Shown: positions 25,055 to 32,395 of the stretch, one piece after another | How the letters are laid out: the number at the start of each line of letters is the position of its first letter | How positions within the stretch are numbered: position 1 is the first letter of the stretch | From: Azoarcus sp. | GTDB lineage: Bacteria; Pseudomonadota; Gammaproteobacteria; Burkholderiales; Rhodocyclaceae | DNA length: 64,000 bases | Assembly (NCBI GenBank): GCA_030604735.1 | Contig: JAUVVG010000012.1 | Span: 25,809-89,808, forward strand | Direction of reading: 5' to 3' | Notes under the pieces: generated by a model | What the model was told of the DNA's origin: nothing | The model's input: only the letters and a program-made list of their open reading frames with translations | Databases searched by the model: none | Program-made: the position numbers and the translations under genes

Positions 25055-25627
25055 TTACTGGATACTCAGGATCCACTGCGCGAGCTGGGCAGCTTCTTGG
25101 GCATTGACCTGCGGATTGGGCGGCATCGGGACCGGGCCATAAACACCGCTTCCGCCCTTCTGGATCTTCTCGGCCAGGATTGCGACCGCGCCGTCTTCGC
25201 CAGCACGTTTTTCGGCCACTTCCTTGTAGGACGGTCCGACCAGTTTGCGATCCAGGGCGTGGCAGGCCATGCAGTTCTTGGCCTTGGCGAGGTTCTCGGC
25301 TTCCACCGCGCTCAATGGGGCAACGTCGGTCCCGCCCTGTGTTTGTGTGGCGGACTCGACGGCCGCACTGGCTGCCTCTTCGACCGCATCGGCGGCTTGC
25401 GCGACCGCAGCGGTGGCCGCGTCAGCGGCTTCTTCGGCTGCTTCAGCCGTTGCTTCGGCGGCTTGCTCGACCCGCTCGGCGACAGTGACCTGAGGCGGGG
25501 TGGCCGGCTGGACTGCGGGCGGCGGCGCAGGTGCGGCCACTGGCGCCGGTTCGTCGCTCTTGCCACAGGCGGTGAGTGCAACGGCAAGCAGGGTTGCCAA
25601 CAGGAATGAAGACTTTTGCATTTTCAT
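25055..25627 (-). CDS. Lipoprotein cytochrome c (c551/c552-like) with Ala/Glu-rich tether
   Basis: A 190-residue single-haem cytochrome. Residues 1-21 form a lipoprotein signal (LTAC, acylated Cys21), so it is anchored to a membrane facing the periplasm. Residues 25-105 are a Pro/Ala then Ala/Glu-rich stretch that should form an extended or helical spacer. The C-terminal domain has the haem site CMACH at 119-123 and a probable Met ligand at 168 in VPMPPNPQ, as in class I cytochromes c551/c5. A GAGGAAC ribosome site precedes ATG 25627. Likely a tethered electron shuttle to a terminal oxidase or reductase; the partner is not in the window. Confidence 0.9.
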   Translation of the reverse strand: MKMQKSSFLLATLLAVALTACGKSDEPAPVAAPAPPPAVQPATPPQVTVAERVEQAAEATAEAAEEAADAATAAVAQAADAVEEAASAAVESATQTQGGTDVAPLSAVEAENLAKAKNCMACHALDRKLVGPSYKEVAEKRAGEDGAVAILAEKIQKGGSGVYGPVPMPPNPQVNAQEAAQLAQWILSIQ

Positions 25628-25939
25628 TTGGGTTGTTCCTCGTTCAAGAAAGGTGGAATCGAGCGTGTCCAGGCTTTGGCTTACATCATCGGCAAACGCG
25701 CTTGGGGTGAGGCCATGGGCGCGCCGTGTGCAGACGAGTCTAGGCCGCCTGACCCGAAGGTGCTGTTGCGAAACGTTGCGGCGCCCCGGGGAGTCCGCTC
25801 CACAGTCGAAAAGCGCATCGACTCCGCGGCCCATCGGATCGGTAGGGAGATGAACACTGCGCGACCTGTGCCGGACTCGAACGATTCCTAATGCAACTGG
25901 AACGCGCTACCCTTGTACGCATCTTAACCTGCGGTAACC
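25628..25939. other. 312-base divergent intergenic region, no gene
   Basis: Lies between the start of the cytochrome gene (minus) and yhbW (plus), so it must hold both promoters, but no strong -35/-10 pair is obvious. A short stretch around 25870-25925 looks superficially like the 3' part of a tRNA on the minus strand but its arms do not pair. Nothing else was recognised. Confidence 0.5.
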
Positions 25940-26947
25940 ATGAAAACACTCGACGATATCCCTTTCTCCATGCTCGACCTGGTCGCCGTGCGGCAAGGCG
26001 GCAGCGTTGCCGATGCGATCGCGATCGCGCTGCGTACCGCCCGGCATGTCGAAGCCTTGGGCTTCACGCGCTACTGGGTGGCCGAGCATCACAACATGGC
26101 CGGCATCGCCAGCTCCGCCACCGCCGTGCTGATCGGCCATATTGCCGGCGGCACACGGCGCATCCGGGTCGGGTCGGGTGGCATCATGCTGCCTAACCAC
26201 GCCCCGCTGGTGGTCGCCGAAGCCTTTGGCACGCTCGCCGAACTTTATCCCGGGCGTATCGACCTGGGCCTGGGGCGTGCCCCGGGGACCGACGGACCGA
26301 CGATGCGTGCGCTGCGACGCGACCGCATCGAAACCGAAGCCGACTTTCCCCGTGATGTCATGGAGCTCCAGCATCTGCTCGGCCCGGTTCAGCCCGGGCA
26401 GCGGATCATCGCGATGCCCGGCGCCGGCACGGAAGTGCCGATCTGGTTGCTCGGCTCCAGCCTGTTCTCGGCCCAGCTCGCTGCCGAGCTCGGCTTGCCT
26501 TACGCCTTCGCATCGCATTTCGCGCCGCGGATGATGCATCAGGCGCTCGATATTTATCGTACGCGCTTTCGCCCGTCGGACAAACTCGACCAGCCCTACG
26601 CCATCATCGGTGTACCGCTGATCGCCGCACCAACGAATGACGAGGCCGAGTTTCTCGCGAGCAGCACCTACCAGCGCATTCACGGCATCCTCACCGGCGA
26701 TCGCACCCGCCTGCAGCCCCCGACCGAGAGCTACATGGCCGGGCTGCGCCCGGACGAACAGGCCGCGATCCGCAACTTTCTTGCGGTGGCTGCGATCGGC
26801 GGGCCCGACACGGTGCGCGAACGCCTCGACAAGCTGGTCCGCGACACCGGCGCCGACGAATTCATGCTGGTATGCGACGTTTTCGATCCGGATCTCCGGC
26901 TGAGATCGCTGGATATCGCATGGGACGTGAAGCAGGGCCGGACGTAG
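25940..26947 (+). CDS. yhbW: Luciferase-like flavin oxidoreductase, YhbW-like
   Basis: A 335-residue member of the bacterial luciferase/F420-flavin superfamily, expected to use reduced flavin. Diagnostic stretches are [54 protein letters not shown] and [16 protein letters not shown], all typical of the YhbW subgroup. In E. coli yhbW lies beside yhbT-yhbU-yhbV; here it again sits next to the same set (ubiT, ubiU, ubiV) but convergent to it. A supporting role for the oxygen-independent ubiquinone pathway is an inference from this repeated placement. Confidence 0.88.
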   Translation: MKTLDDIPFSMLDLVAVRQGGSVADAIAIALRTARHVEALGFTRYWVAEHHNMAGIASSATAVLIGHIAGGTRRIRVGSGGIMLPNHAPLVVAEAFGTLAELYPGRIDLGLGRAPGTDGPTMRALRRDRIETEADFPRDVMELQHLLGPVQPGQRIIAMPGAGTEVPIWLLGSSLFSAQLAAELGLPYAFASHFAPRMMHQALDIYRTRFRPSDKLDQPYAIIGVPLIAAPTNDEAEFLASSTYQRIHGILTGDRTRLQPPTESYMAGLRPDEQAAIRNFLAVAAIGGPDTVRERLDKLVRDTGADEFMLVCDVFDPDLRLRSLDIAWDVKQGRT

Positions 26948-26966
26948 CCCCATCCGATCGGCGTTT

Positions 26967-26980
26967 GGGCGCGAACGCCC
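26967..26980. terminator. Small hairpin between convergent yhbW and ubiT
   Basis: GGGCG-CGAA-CGCCC forms a short stem in the 70-base gap between the convergent ends of yhbW and ubiT. It has no clear T-run, so termination is only a weak suggestion. Confidence 0.3.
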
Positions 26981-27017
26981 CTGCGCTAAGGGTGTGGTGC
27001 TCACGATGCGTTTTGGA

Positions 27018-27497
27018 TCAGGTGGCCCGCTGCCCCGTCATCATCCTGCGCAGACGCTCGAAAGGCAGGTAATCGTCTTGCAAGGCGTTCCAGTCCACCG
27101 CATCCAGCGTGTTCTTGACCAGCAGGCCGAGGTCGGTGTCGCCTTCCATCAGCAGGCGTCGGCCGAAGAACAAGGTGTCGGCATCCTCCTCGCGCATGGC
27201 CAGTGAAATGTAGTCACGCGTGGTGGCGCTCAACGTCAGGTCGGGGTGGCCGCTGTTCGCGCTGGGTTTGAACCCGGCTGTACCGTAGGTGAAGTCGAGT
27301 GACAGCCCGGCATCGGTAACGCGCAGGCGCAGGTGGCGGCCGGTGAGCGGCGCCATGCTGTCGCGCGGCACAATGCGGTCCAGCCCGAGGTTGAGCGCCA
27401 GCGTGAGCAGGTAGGCCGGCGGCCGTTGTGGCAGTTTCGATGCTATGCGGGCCAGCGGCGCGGGCAGGGTGAAGGCGGGCAAGGTGGGCAGGTTCAT
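27018..27497 (-). CDS. ubiT: UbiT, SCP2-domain lipid-binding factor of anaerobic ubiquinone synthesis
   Basis: A 159-residue protein with an SCP2 sterol-carrier-type domain: LRLRVTDAGLSLDFTYG, DLTLSATTRDYISLAMREED and FFGRRLLMEGDTDLGLLVKN. These are characteristic of UbiT (YhbT), which binds hydrophobic ubiquinone precursors in place of UbiJ when oxygen is absent. It is the last of three minus-strand genes ubiU-ubiV-ubiT, 40 bases after ubiV. The aerobic partner-type gene ubiB is also in the window at 32.4 kb. Confidence 0.9.
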   Translation of the reverse strand: MNLPTLPAFTLPAPLARIASKLPQRPPAYLLTLALNLGLDRIVPRDSMAPLTGRHLRLRVTDAGLSLDFTYGTAGFKPSANSGHPDLTLSATTRDYISLAMREEDADTLFFGRRLLMEGDTDLGLLVKNTLDAVDWNALQDDYLPFERLRRMMTGQRAT

Positions 27498-27537
27498 GTC
27501 TCGGGTCTCGTTCGCTTAGCGGGCGGGCGCGGCTTGT

Positions 27538-28581
27538 TCAGGCGCAGCCCGGGGCGTGGTACTCCAGCCCGGGTTTGCCATGCCAGAAACCGTTGCAGGC
27601 GCGCTCGACCATCCATTCGGTGCTGCGCTGGAATGCCTCGTCGGCGCCGGTCCGCCCGTCCAGCACCTCGCGGAACAGCGCGACGACGTCCAAGGTGTGC
27701 GCGCCCTGCGGGCTGATGCGCACGATATCCGCGTGGTGGGCGACCTGCGCCATATCGGCGATCAGGTTGTGCACCCGTGCGGACTGGGTCTGCACGCCGT
27801 TGAGGGTCAGAAAGGGCTCGCCCTCGCGGGTGTGCAGTACGATGCCATCCGACATGCCGAGGCAGCGGAACTCGCAGGTGTCCTTCTGCAGGTTGAAGTG
27901 GCGCGCCGTGAAGCAGCGTGCCGAGTGCGCCAACGGGAGTCGGCCCCAGGCGAGCACCTCGGTCTCGGGCCGGGCCGGCATCTCGGCGAGCAGGGCGCTC
28001 ATGGCCCCGCCGGACATCTCGGGTGCGACCACCCACCGGGTCGCGCCGGCCTCCATCATCAATCCCAGCGTGGCCGGGTTGAAGATGTTCAGGGTCGGGC
28101 CGGCGATCCAGTCCTTGCGCCCGGCTTCACCAAGCAGGCGTACCGCCGACATGTCGTTGGCCTCGACGCGGAAATCCGCCTGAGCGACGATGCGGCGCAG
28201 GGTCTTGAGGTCGGACTCGGATTCGATCAGGGCTTGTGACGACATCACCGCGGTCTTGCCAGCGTCGGCAAGCATCGCGGCCACGTCGAGCCAGTCGTCC
28301 AGCCGCAACTCGTGGCGACGGGAGCAGACCGTTTCGCCGAGATAGACGATTTCGGCCGGGCTGTCGGCCAGATGGGCATAGAAGTCTAGCGTGGCCTGGC
28401 GTGGCCAGTAGTAGAGCAGCGGTCCGACCGCGATGCGGGTCGAAATCGGGTCAAGGGTCGGCTTCGCGGCAAGCGTCATGTCCGGGCTTGCGCCCGGCGT
28501 CACCAATGTGTTCGGGGTCCGGGCCGCTGTCGCGCCTGGAGCCGGGCCGGAGGTCGGATTCTGGGTCGGATTCATTTCCAT
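27538..28581 (-). CDS. ubiV: UbiV, U32 peptidase-like Fe-S subunit of O2-independent ubiquinone hydroxylation
   Basis: With UbiU this forms the iron-sulfur complex that hydroxylates ubiquinone precursors without oxygen. The U32-family core starts near RIAVGPLLYYWPR. Cysteines in GETVCSRRHE, ARCFTARHF, DTCEFRCLG match the four-cysteine cluster pattern of UbiV. The start is ambiguous: ATG 28581 (347 residues) or ATG 28575, overlapping the ubiU stop, both give a Pro/Thr/Ala-rich extension of about 45 residues not found in E. coli UbiV (292 residues); an internal ATG at 28479 would give the usual length. The overlap with ubiU favours the upstream start. Confidence 0.9.
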   Translation of the reverse strand: MEMNPTQNPTSGPAPGATAARTPNTLVTPGASPDMTLAAKPTLDPISTRIAVGPLLYYWPRQATLDFYAHLADSPAEIVYLGETVCSRRHELRLDDWLDVAAMLADAGKTAVMSSQALIESESDLKTLRRIVAQADFRVEANDMSAVRLLGEAGRKDWIAGPTLNIFNPATLGLMMEAGATRWVVAPEMSGGAMSALLAEMPARPETEVLAWGRLPLAHSARCFTARHFNLQKDTCEFRCLGMSDGIVLHTREGEPFLTLNGVQTQSARVHNLIADMAQVAHHADIVRISPQGAHTLDVVALFREVLDGRTGADEAFQRSTEWMVERACNGFWHGKPGLEYHAPGCA

Positions 28582-29582
28582 GGCCTGTAATACGCGCCCA
28601 GCGTGTGGCTGCGTCCTTCGGATACCTTGTCGAGTTCGGCCATCCAGGCGGGCTGCACGGTGAAATGGTCGGCATCGGCCAGGACGCGGTCGATCGCGGC
28701 GCGCCACACCTTGGTCACCTGCGCGACATAGGCCGGGCTGCGCTGGCGACCCTCGATCTTGATCGCCCGCACGCCGGCACGGGCCAGATCCGGCAGCATT
28801 TCTATCGTGTTCAGGCTGGTTGGCTCTTCCAGCGCGTAATAGGTTTCGTCGTTGACCTCGAAGCGTCCCTTGCACAGGGTTGGGTAACCGGCCCGTTCGG
28901 CGTCACCGAAGCGGTCTATCAGGATGCCGTTGAGCCGGGTCTCCATGCCTTTCGGGGTCTGCTCCCAGCGCACATGCTTGCCCGGGGAGCAGGCGCCGTT
29001 GCAGTTGGGTGACTCACCGGTGGCGTAGGCCGACAGTGCGCAGCGCCCCTCCACCATCACGCACAGGCCGCCGAAGCCGAACACCTCGATCTCGACCGGG
29101 GTGTTGGCGATGACCTGCTCGACCTGGGCCAGCGCGAGCACCCGCGGCAACACCGCGCGCTGGATGCCGAAGCGCTCATGGTAGTAGTTGATCGCCTCGT
29201 AACTGGTCGCCGATCCCTGCACCGACAGGTGCAGCCGAAGTTGTGGATGGGTTTTGGCCGCATAGGTCATCAGGCCGGGATCGGCGAGGATCACCGCGTC
29301 GATGCCGAACTCGGCCGCACGGTCGATCGCCGCGGTCCAGTCGGCCCAGTTGTGGGCCTGGGGATAGGTGTTCAGCGCGAGCAACACCTTGCGCCGGCGG
29401 GCATGGGCGTAGTTCACGCCCTCGCGCATCGCCTTGGGGTCGAAGTTGAGGCCGGTGAAGTTGCGCGCGTTGGTCGCGTCCTTGAAGCCGACATAGATAC
29501 AGTCGGCACCGTGATCCACCGCGGTCTTCAGCGCCGGCAGGCTGCCGGCGGGGCAGACGAGTTCTATCTTTTGCTGGGTCAT
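28572..29582 (-). CDS. ubiU: UbiU, U32 peptidase-like Fe-S subunit of O2-independent ubiquinone hydroxylation
   Basis: Partner of UbiV. The 336-residue product has the U32 signature IEVFGFGGLCVMVEGRC and the cysteine set GRCALSAY, PNCNGAC and TLCKGRF that carries a [4Fe-4S] cluster in UbiU. The N-terminal LVCPAGSLPALKTAVDHGAD is the conserved family opening. ATG 29582 has no clear ribosome site and lies three bases from a perfect 11-base hairpin. An FNR-type box and -10 element upstream suggest anaerobic induction, as reported for E. coli ubiUV. First gene of ubiU-ubiV-ubiT. Confidence 0.93.
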   Translation of the reverse strand: MTQQKIELVCPAGSLPALKTAVDHGADCIYVGFKDATNARNFTGLNFDPKAMREGVNYAHARRRKVLLALNTYPQAHNWADWTAAIDRAAEFGIDAVILADPGLMTYAAKTHPQLRLHLSVQGSATSYEAINYYHERFGIQRAVLPRVLALAQVEQVIANTPVEIEVFGFGGLCVMVEGRCALSAYATGESPNCNGACSPGKHVRWEQTPKGMETRLNGILIDRFGDAERAGYPTLCKGRFEVNDETYYALEEPTSLNTIEMLPDLARAGVRAIKIEGRQRSPAYVAQVTKVWRAAIDRVLADADHFTVQPAWMAELDKVSEGRSHTLGAYYRPWK

Positions 29583-29585
29583 AGG

Positions 29586-29612
29586 CTTGCGGGGCTGTGA
29601 AAGCCCCGCAAG
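29586..29612 (-). other. Perfect hairpin abutting the ubiU start codon
   Basis: CTTGCGGGGCT pairs perfectly with AGCCCCGCAAG across a five-base loop. On the minus strand it ends three bases before the ubiU ATG, where a ribosome site would be expected. On transcripts running through from the PEP-CTERM gene it would fold and could block ubiU translation or act as an incomplete terminator. A transcript beginning at the predicted ubiU start site (near 29604) would lack its 5' arm. Confidence 0.6.
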
Positions 29613-29652
29613 TCTAGTGTCGCGCCGCGACCCGCGCGTTGACCCGTGTCAA
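29611..29652 (-). promoter_or_regulatory. FNR-type class II promoter for ubiU-ubiV-ubiT
   Basis: On the minus strand the palindrome TTGAC-ACGG-GTCAA (29652-29639) is a near-consensus FNR/ANR box. A -10-like TAGACT lies at 29616-29611. If transcription starts about seven bases later (near 29604), the box is centred at about -41.5, the classical position for FNR activation. Base matches are read directly; anaerobic control is inferred. Confidence 0.65.
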
Positions 29653-29691
29653 AGCTGGGCGGGTCCGGTGGTGATGGAGTTTGGTGAGGAT

Positions 29692-30303
29692 TCAGACCTT
29701 GCGGCGGCGAATCAGCACACCACCGAGCAAACCGAGGCTGAGCAGAGCGAGGGTGCCGGGTTCGGGTATTTGATTGACAGGGCCACCGGCGCCTGGGTTG
29801 GCCGGAGCGCCCGTTTCTGGTGGCTGCTCTTGCGCTTGGCGCAGTGAGGCATTTACGCTAAGTGTCGCCTGCGACAACGTCACCGTTCCCGGATTCGGTC
29901 CGCGTGTAAGCGAGAAATTCAGTAGCCCCTCGGCGAAATTCAACGCTGCAGACGTTATCTCGATCACCGGAGGAGAGGCGGTGCCGAATGATCCCACGGT
30001 ACTTGTGAAGCTGGTTTGGCCAGCCAGGGAAACAGTGATCTGAGATGCGTTCGCGTTATTGATCTGGTTTTGATTTTGGCCCGAGACCGTAAATACGAGG
30101 CTGAGAAAGGCCGAGTCGAGTGAGTGCAATGTTGAATCGTACCCGTATGCTGTCAGGTTGTAGCTCAATTGGACGCTTGTCCCGCCGATTGGCGCGCTGG
30201 GGTAAAGCACGATCGGATCGGTAAGGGTCGTAGGTATGGCATGAGCAAATCCAGCAAGGCCTACCAGAATCGTGCCCACCAAGATCTTCCGTGAGGTTTT
30301 CAC
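29692..30303 (-). CDS. PEP-CTERM sorting-domain secreted protein
   Basis: A 203-residue secreted protein. A signal peptide occupies residues 1-22 (KILVGTILVGLAGFAHA) and the C-terminus is a classical PEP-CTERM tail: IPEPGTLALLSLGLLGG then a short RRRK end, which an exosortase would cleave. The middle (about 120 residues) is Ser/Thr/Asn-rich with no recognised domain, and a Pro/Gly-rich linker (about 165-180) precedes the tail. The GTG start at 30303 is chosen because GGAG precedes it at proper spacing and a TTG at 30324 does not. Known PEP-CTERM proteins serve in exopolysaccharide/floc surfaces. No exosortase or PrsK/PrsR pair is in this window. Confidence 0.88.
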   Translation of the reverse strand: MKTSRKILVGTILVGLAGFAHAIPTTLTDPIVLYPSAPIGGTSVQLSYNLTAYGYDSTLHSLDSAFLSLVFTVSGQNQNQINNANASQITVSLAGQTSFTSTVGSFGTASPPVIEITSAALNFAEGLLNFSLTRGPNPGTVTLSQATLSVNASLRQAQEQPPETGAPANPGAGGPVNQIPEPGTLALLSLGLLGGVLIRRRKV

Positions 30304-30390
30304 TTGTTTTTCTCCATTATCCAATTGCTTGTGAGGCCTGTTGCATTCAGCAACAATCGGCCGTTTCGAAACTGCGTTTGGCTTGCTATA

Positions 30391-30406
30391 AGCAGCTCTC
30401 GTGCCA
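30391..30406 (-). promoter_or_regulatory. Sigma-54 (RpoN) promoter of the PEP-CTERM gene
   Basis: On the minus strand TGGCACG-AGAG-CTGCT matches the -24/-12 consensus TGGCACG-N4-TTGCW with one mismatch and has the essential GG-N10-GC. Transcription would start near 30380, giving a leader of about 77 bases. Sigma-54 with the PrsR activator is known to control PEP-CTERM genes in floc-forming betaproteobacteria; applying that here is inference. Confidence 0.8.
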
Positions 30407-30578
30407 ATGAATAAATATTCAATTTTATCAGTGCATTAGTTTCGATTTTTAGCTGGAAATCCAAGCGCGAACGCACAAGCGTAATATTTACTGACATTCT
30501 TGCAACGACTGATGCATCGACGCGACAAGTGCGTGCCAGAGTTGTGTCCAACACGCAACCAAGCTTGTCCTGCGAAAG

Positions 30579-30646
30579 CGCATCTAGATGCGACAAAAAT
30601 CACGCTCGACGAAAGATTTATCGACGAGTGTGACTTTTGTCACGCC
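30579..30646. promoter_or_regulatory. Palindromes that may be enhancer (upstream activator) sites
   Basis: CGCATCTAGATGCG (30579-30592) is a perfect 14-base palindrome. It is followed by an imperfect inverted repeat with arms 30590-30612 and 30621-30643 (19 of 23 bases pair) around an eight-base loop; the right arm contains GTGAC-TTTT-GTCAC. These lie about 180-240 bases upstream of the sigma-54 promoter, the usual distance for NtrC-type activator binding. Confidence 0.5.
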
Positions 30647-30774
30647 GCGCTAAAGCGATTCATCTGTCCCGACTGTAAAAAAATCCGACACTTCAGTCGG
30701 TCTCTGTATGCAGAAAGTCAGAAGGCCCCAGCGGCGCGCGGTCGACCGGGGCGTTCATTGTTTGCGCTGCCGCG

Positions 30775-32235
30775 TCAGTGCGTGACGTGGTGTGTACCGC
30801 TGGCGGCGCGGCCGTGGCCGGCCTGGGGGCGGTGGTGGGGCTTGGCGCCGACATAGCCGCCGATCACCATGCCGATGGCGCTGACCACGAGGCCGTAGAG
30901 CTGCGGTTCGATGTCGCCTTCCGGGATGAACAGTTCGAACATCAGCCAGGTGCCGATGCCGAGCACGATCGCCAGCGTCGCGCCGAGGTTGTTGGCGCGT
31001 TTCCAGAACAGGCCGGCGGCCAGCGGGACGAAGGCGCCGGCCAGGGTGACCCGGTAGGCGCTCTCGACCATGTGGTGGATGGTCGCGTCGGTCGAGACCG
31101 CATAGACCGCGACGATGATCGTGAACGCGACCACGGCGGCGCGGGTGCTGAACAGCAGCTGGCGGTCGTTCATGTCGGTCCAGTAGCCGCGCAGGATGTT
31201 CTCCGAAAAGGTGACCGACGGGGCGAGCAGTGTGCCCGAAGCGGTACTCATGATCACCGAGATCAGCGCGCCGAAGAAGATCACCTGTGCGGCGAAGGGC
31301 ATGTAGCCGATGATCAGGTTGGGCAGGACCAACTGCGAGTCCTCGTCCATGAAGCGCTCGACCATGGACGGGTCGATCAGCGTTGCCGAATAGGCGAGGA
31401 ACAACGGCACCGCGGCGAAGAAAAAGTAGGAGACGCCGCCAAGTGTCGTCCCCCACACCGCGACCTTCTCGTTCTTGGACGAGTTGACCCGCTGGAACAC
31501 GTCCTGTTGCGGGATGGAGCCGAGCGCCATGGTCAGCAGCGCCGCGATCCAGGCCAGCATGTCGAGGCGGTCGAAGGTCGGTAGCCACTCCAGCTTGCCG
31601 TCGGCGGAGGCCTTGGAGATCACCGTGGTGAAGCCGCCGGCCATGTCGCCGGCCAGCCAGGTCACGTACATCAGACCGAGCACGATCACGATCATCTGCA
31701 CGAAGGTGGTCATCGCGACCGACCACATGCCACCGAACAAGGTATAGACCAACACCACCGCGGCACCGATGAACACGCCCTGGTTCATCGAGATCGCGCC
31801 GTCGGACAGCACGTTGAACACCAGTCCGAGCGCGGTCATCTGGGCGCCGACCCAGCCGAGATAGGACACGATGATCGCCAACGACAGGGCGACCTCGGTG
31901 TTGCGGTTGTAGCGCACCCGGAAGAAGTCGCCCAATGTGAGCAGGTTCATCCGGTACAGCGGGCGGGCGAACACCAGGCCGAACAGCACCAGGCAGATCG
32001 AGGCGCCGAGCGGGTCCGAGATCAGCCCGCGGAAACCCTCGTCGATGAAGGTCGCCGAGATGCCGAGCACCGTTTCGGCGCCAAACCAGGTGGCGAACAC
32101 CATCGCGAGCACGATGATGAAGGGCAGGTTGCGGCCGGCGACAATGTAGTCGCGGGCATTGTGGACCCGGGTCGCGGCGTACAGGCCGATGCCGACCGAC
32201 ACGACAATGTAGGCAATCACTAGCCAGAGGAGCAT
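30775..32235 (-). CDS. Sodium:solute symporter family transporter
   Basis: A 486-residue inner-membrane transporter with about 13 hydrophobic segments. It shows the SSS pattern: early ARDYIVAGRNLPFIIVLAMV, then FATWFGAETVLGISATF, GGMWSVAMTTFVQMIVIVLG and FFGALISVIMSTASGTLLAP near the sodium-site helices. Family members import sugars, amino acids, or organic acids with sodium. The substrate is unknown. A His-rich tail (HHRPQAGHGRAAS then HHVTH) is unusual. A GGAAGATCC ribosome site precedes ATG 32235. The gene is followed at 30736-30760 by a GCCCC/GGGGC hairpin without T-run. Confidence 0.9.
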   Translation of the reverse strand: MLLWLVIAYIVVSVGIGLYAATRVHNARDYIVAGRNLPFIIVLAMVFATWFGAETVLGISATFIDEGFRGLISDPLGASICLVLFGLVFARPLYRMNLLTLGDFFRVRYNRNTEVALSLAIIVSYLGWVGAQMTALGLVFNVLSDGAISMNQGVFIGAAVVLVYTLFGGMWSVAMTTFVQMIVIVLGLMYVTWLAGDMAGGFTTVISKASADGKLEWLPTFDRLDMLAWIAALLTMALGSIPQQDVFQRVNSSKNEKVAVWGTTLGGVSYFFFAAVPLFLAYSATLIDPSMVERFMDEDSQLVLPNLIIGYMPFAAQVIFFGALISVIMSTASGTLLAPSVTFSENILRGYWTDMNDRQLLFSTRAAVVAFTIIVAVYAVSTDATIHHMVESAYRVTLAGAFVPLAAGLFWKRANNLGATLAIVLGIGTWLMFELFIPEGDIEPQLYGLVVSAIGMVIGGYVGAKPHHRPQAGHGRAASGTHHVTH

Positions 32236-32395
32236 GAGCGGATCTTCCGGTTGAAGTGGCAGGGCGGAGAGTTGTGTGCAAACGGCCGAAGTTTAGCAAC
32301 GAATGCCGCCCGCGGGGGAGCGGATTTTCCCTTGCTGCGCAAGGCGTTCAGCGTTTTTGATGCGGCGCACCATGGAGGTGCGTCTAACGCGGCCG

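Larger units (their letters stand above)
30304..30774. other. 471-base AT-richer intergenic region upstream of the PEP-CTERM gene
   Basis: Base composition is visibly more AT-rich than the surroundings. It carries a sigma-54 promoter, a strong palindrome and a long imperfect inverted repeat (listed separately), plus CCGACTG/CAGTCGG arms at 30669-30700. A 98-codon minus-strand frame (30300-30596) and a plus-strand frame (30500-30856) cross it but have no family likeness or ribosome site, so no gene is called. Confidence 0.65.

Noticed and set aside
25616..25891. 91-codon plus-strand frame between the cytochrome and yhbW genes
   Set aside because: Starts inside the cytochrome gene's 5' end on the other strand and has no recognisable domain.
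25866..25925. Possible tRNA remnant on the minus strand (TTCGAGTCCGG-like T-arm and GGTAGCGCG-like D-arm)
   Set aside because: The arms flanking the T-loop do not pair, the anticodon stem has mismatches, and no acceptor stem is found.
30300..30596. 98-codon minus-strand frame upstream of the PEP-CTERM gene
   Set aside because: No ribosome site or family likeness, and it overlaps the sigma-54 promoter.
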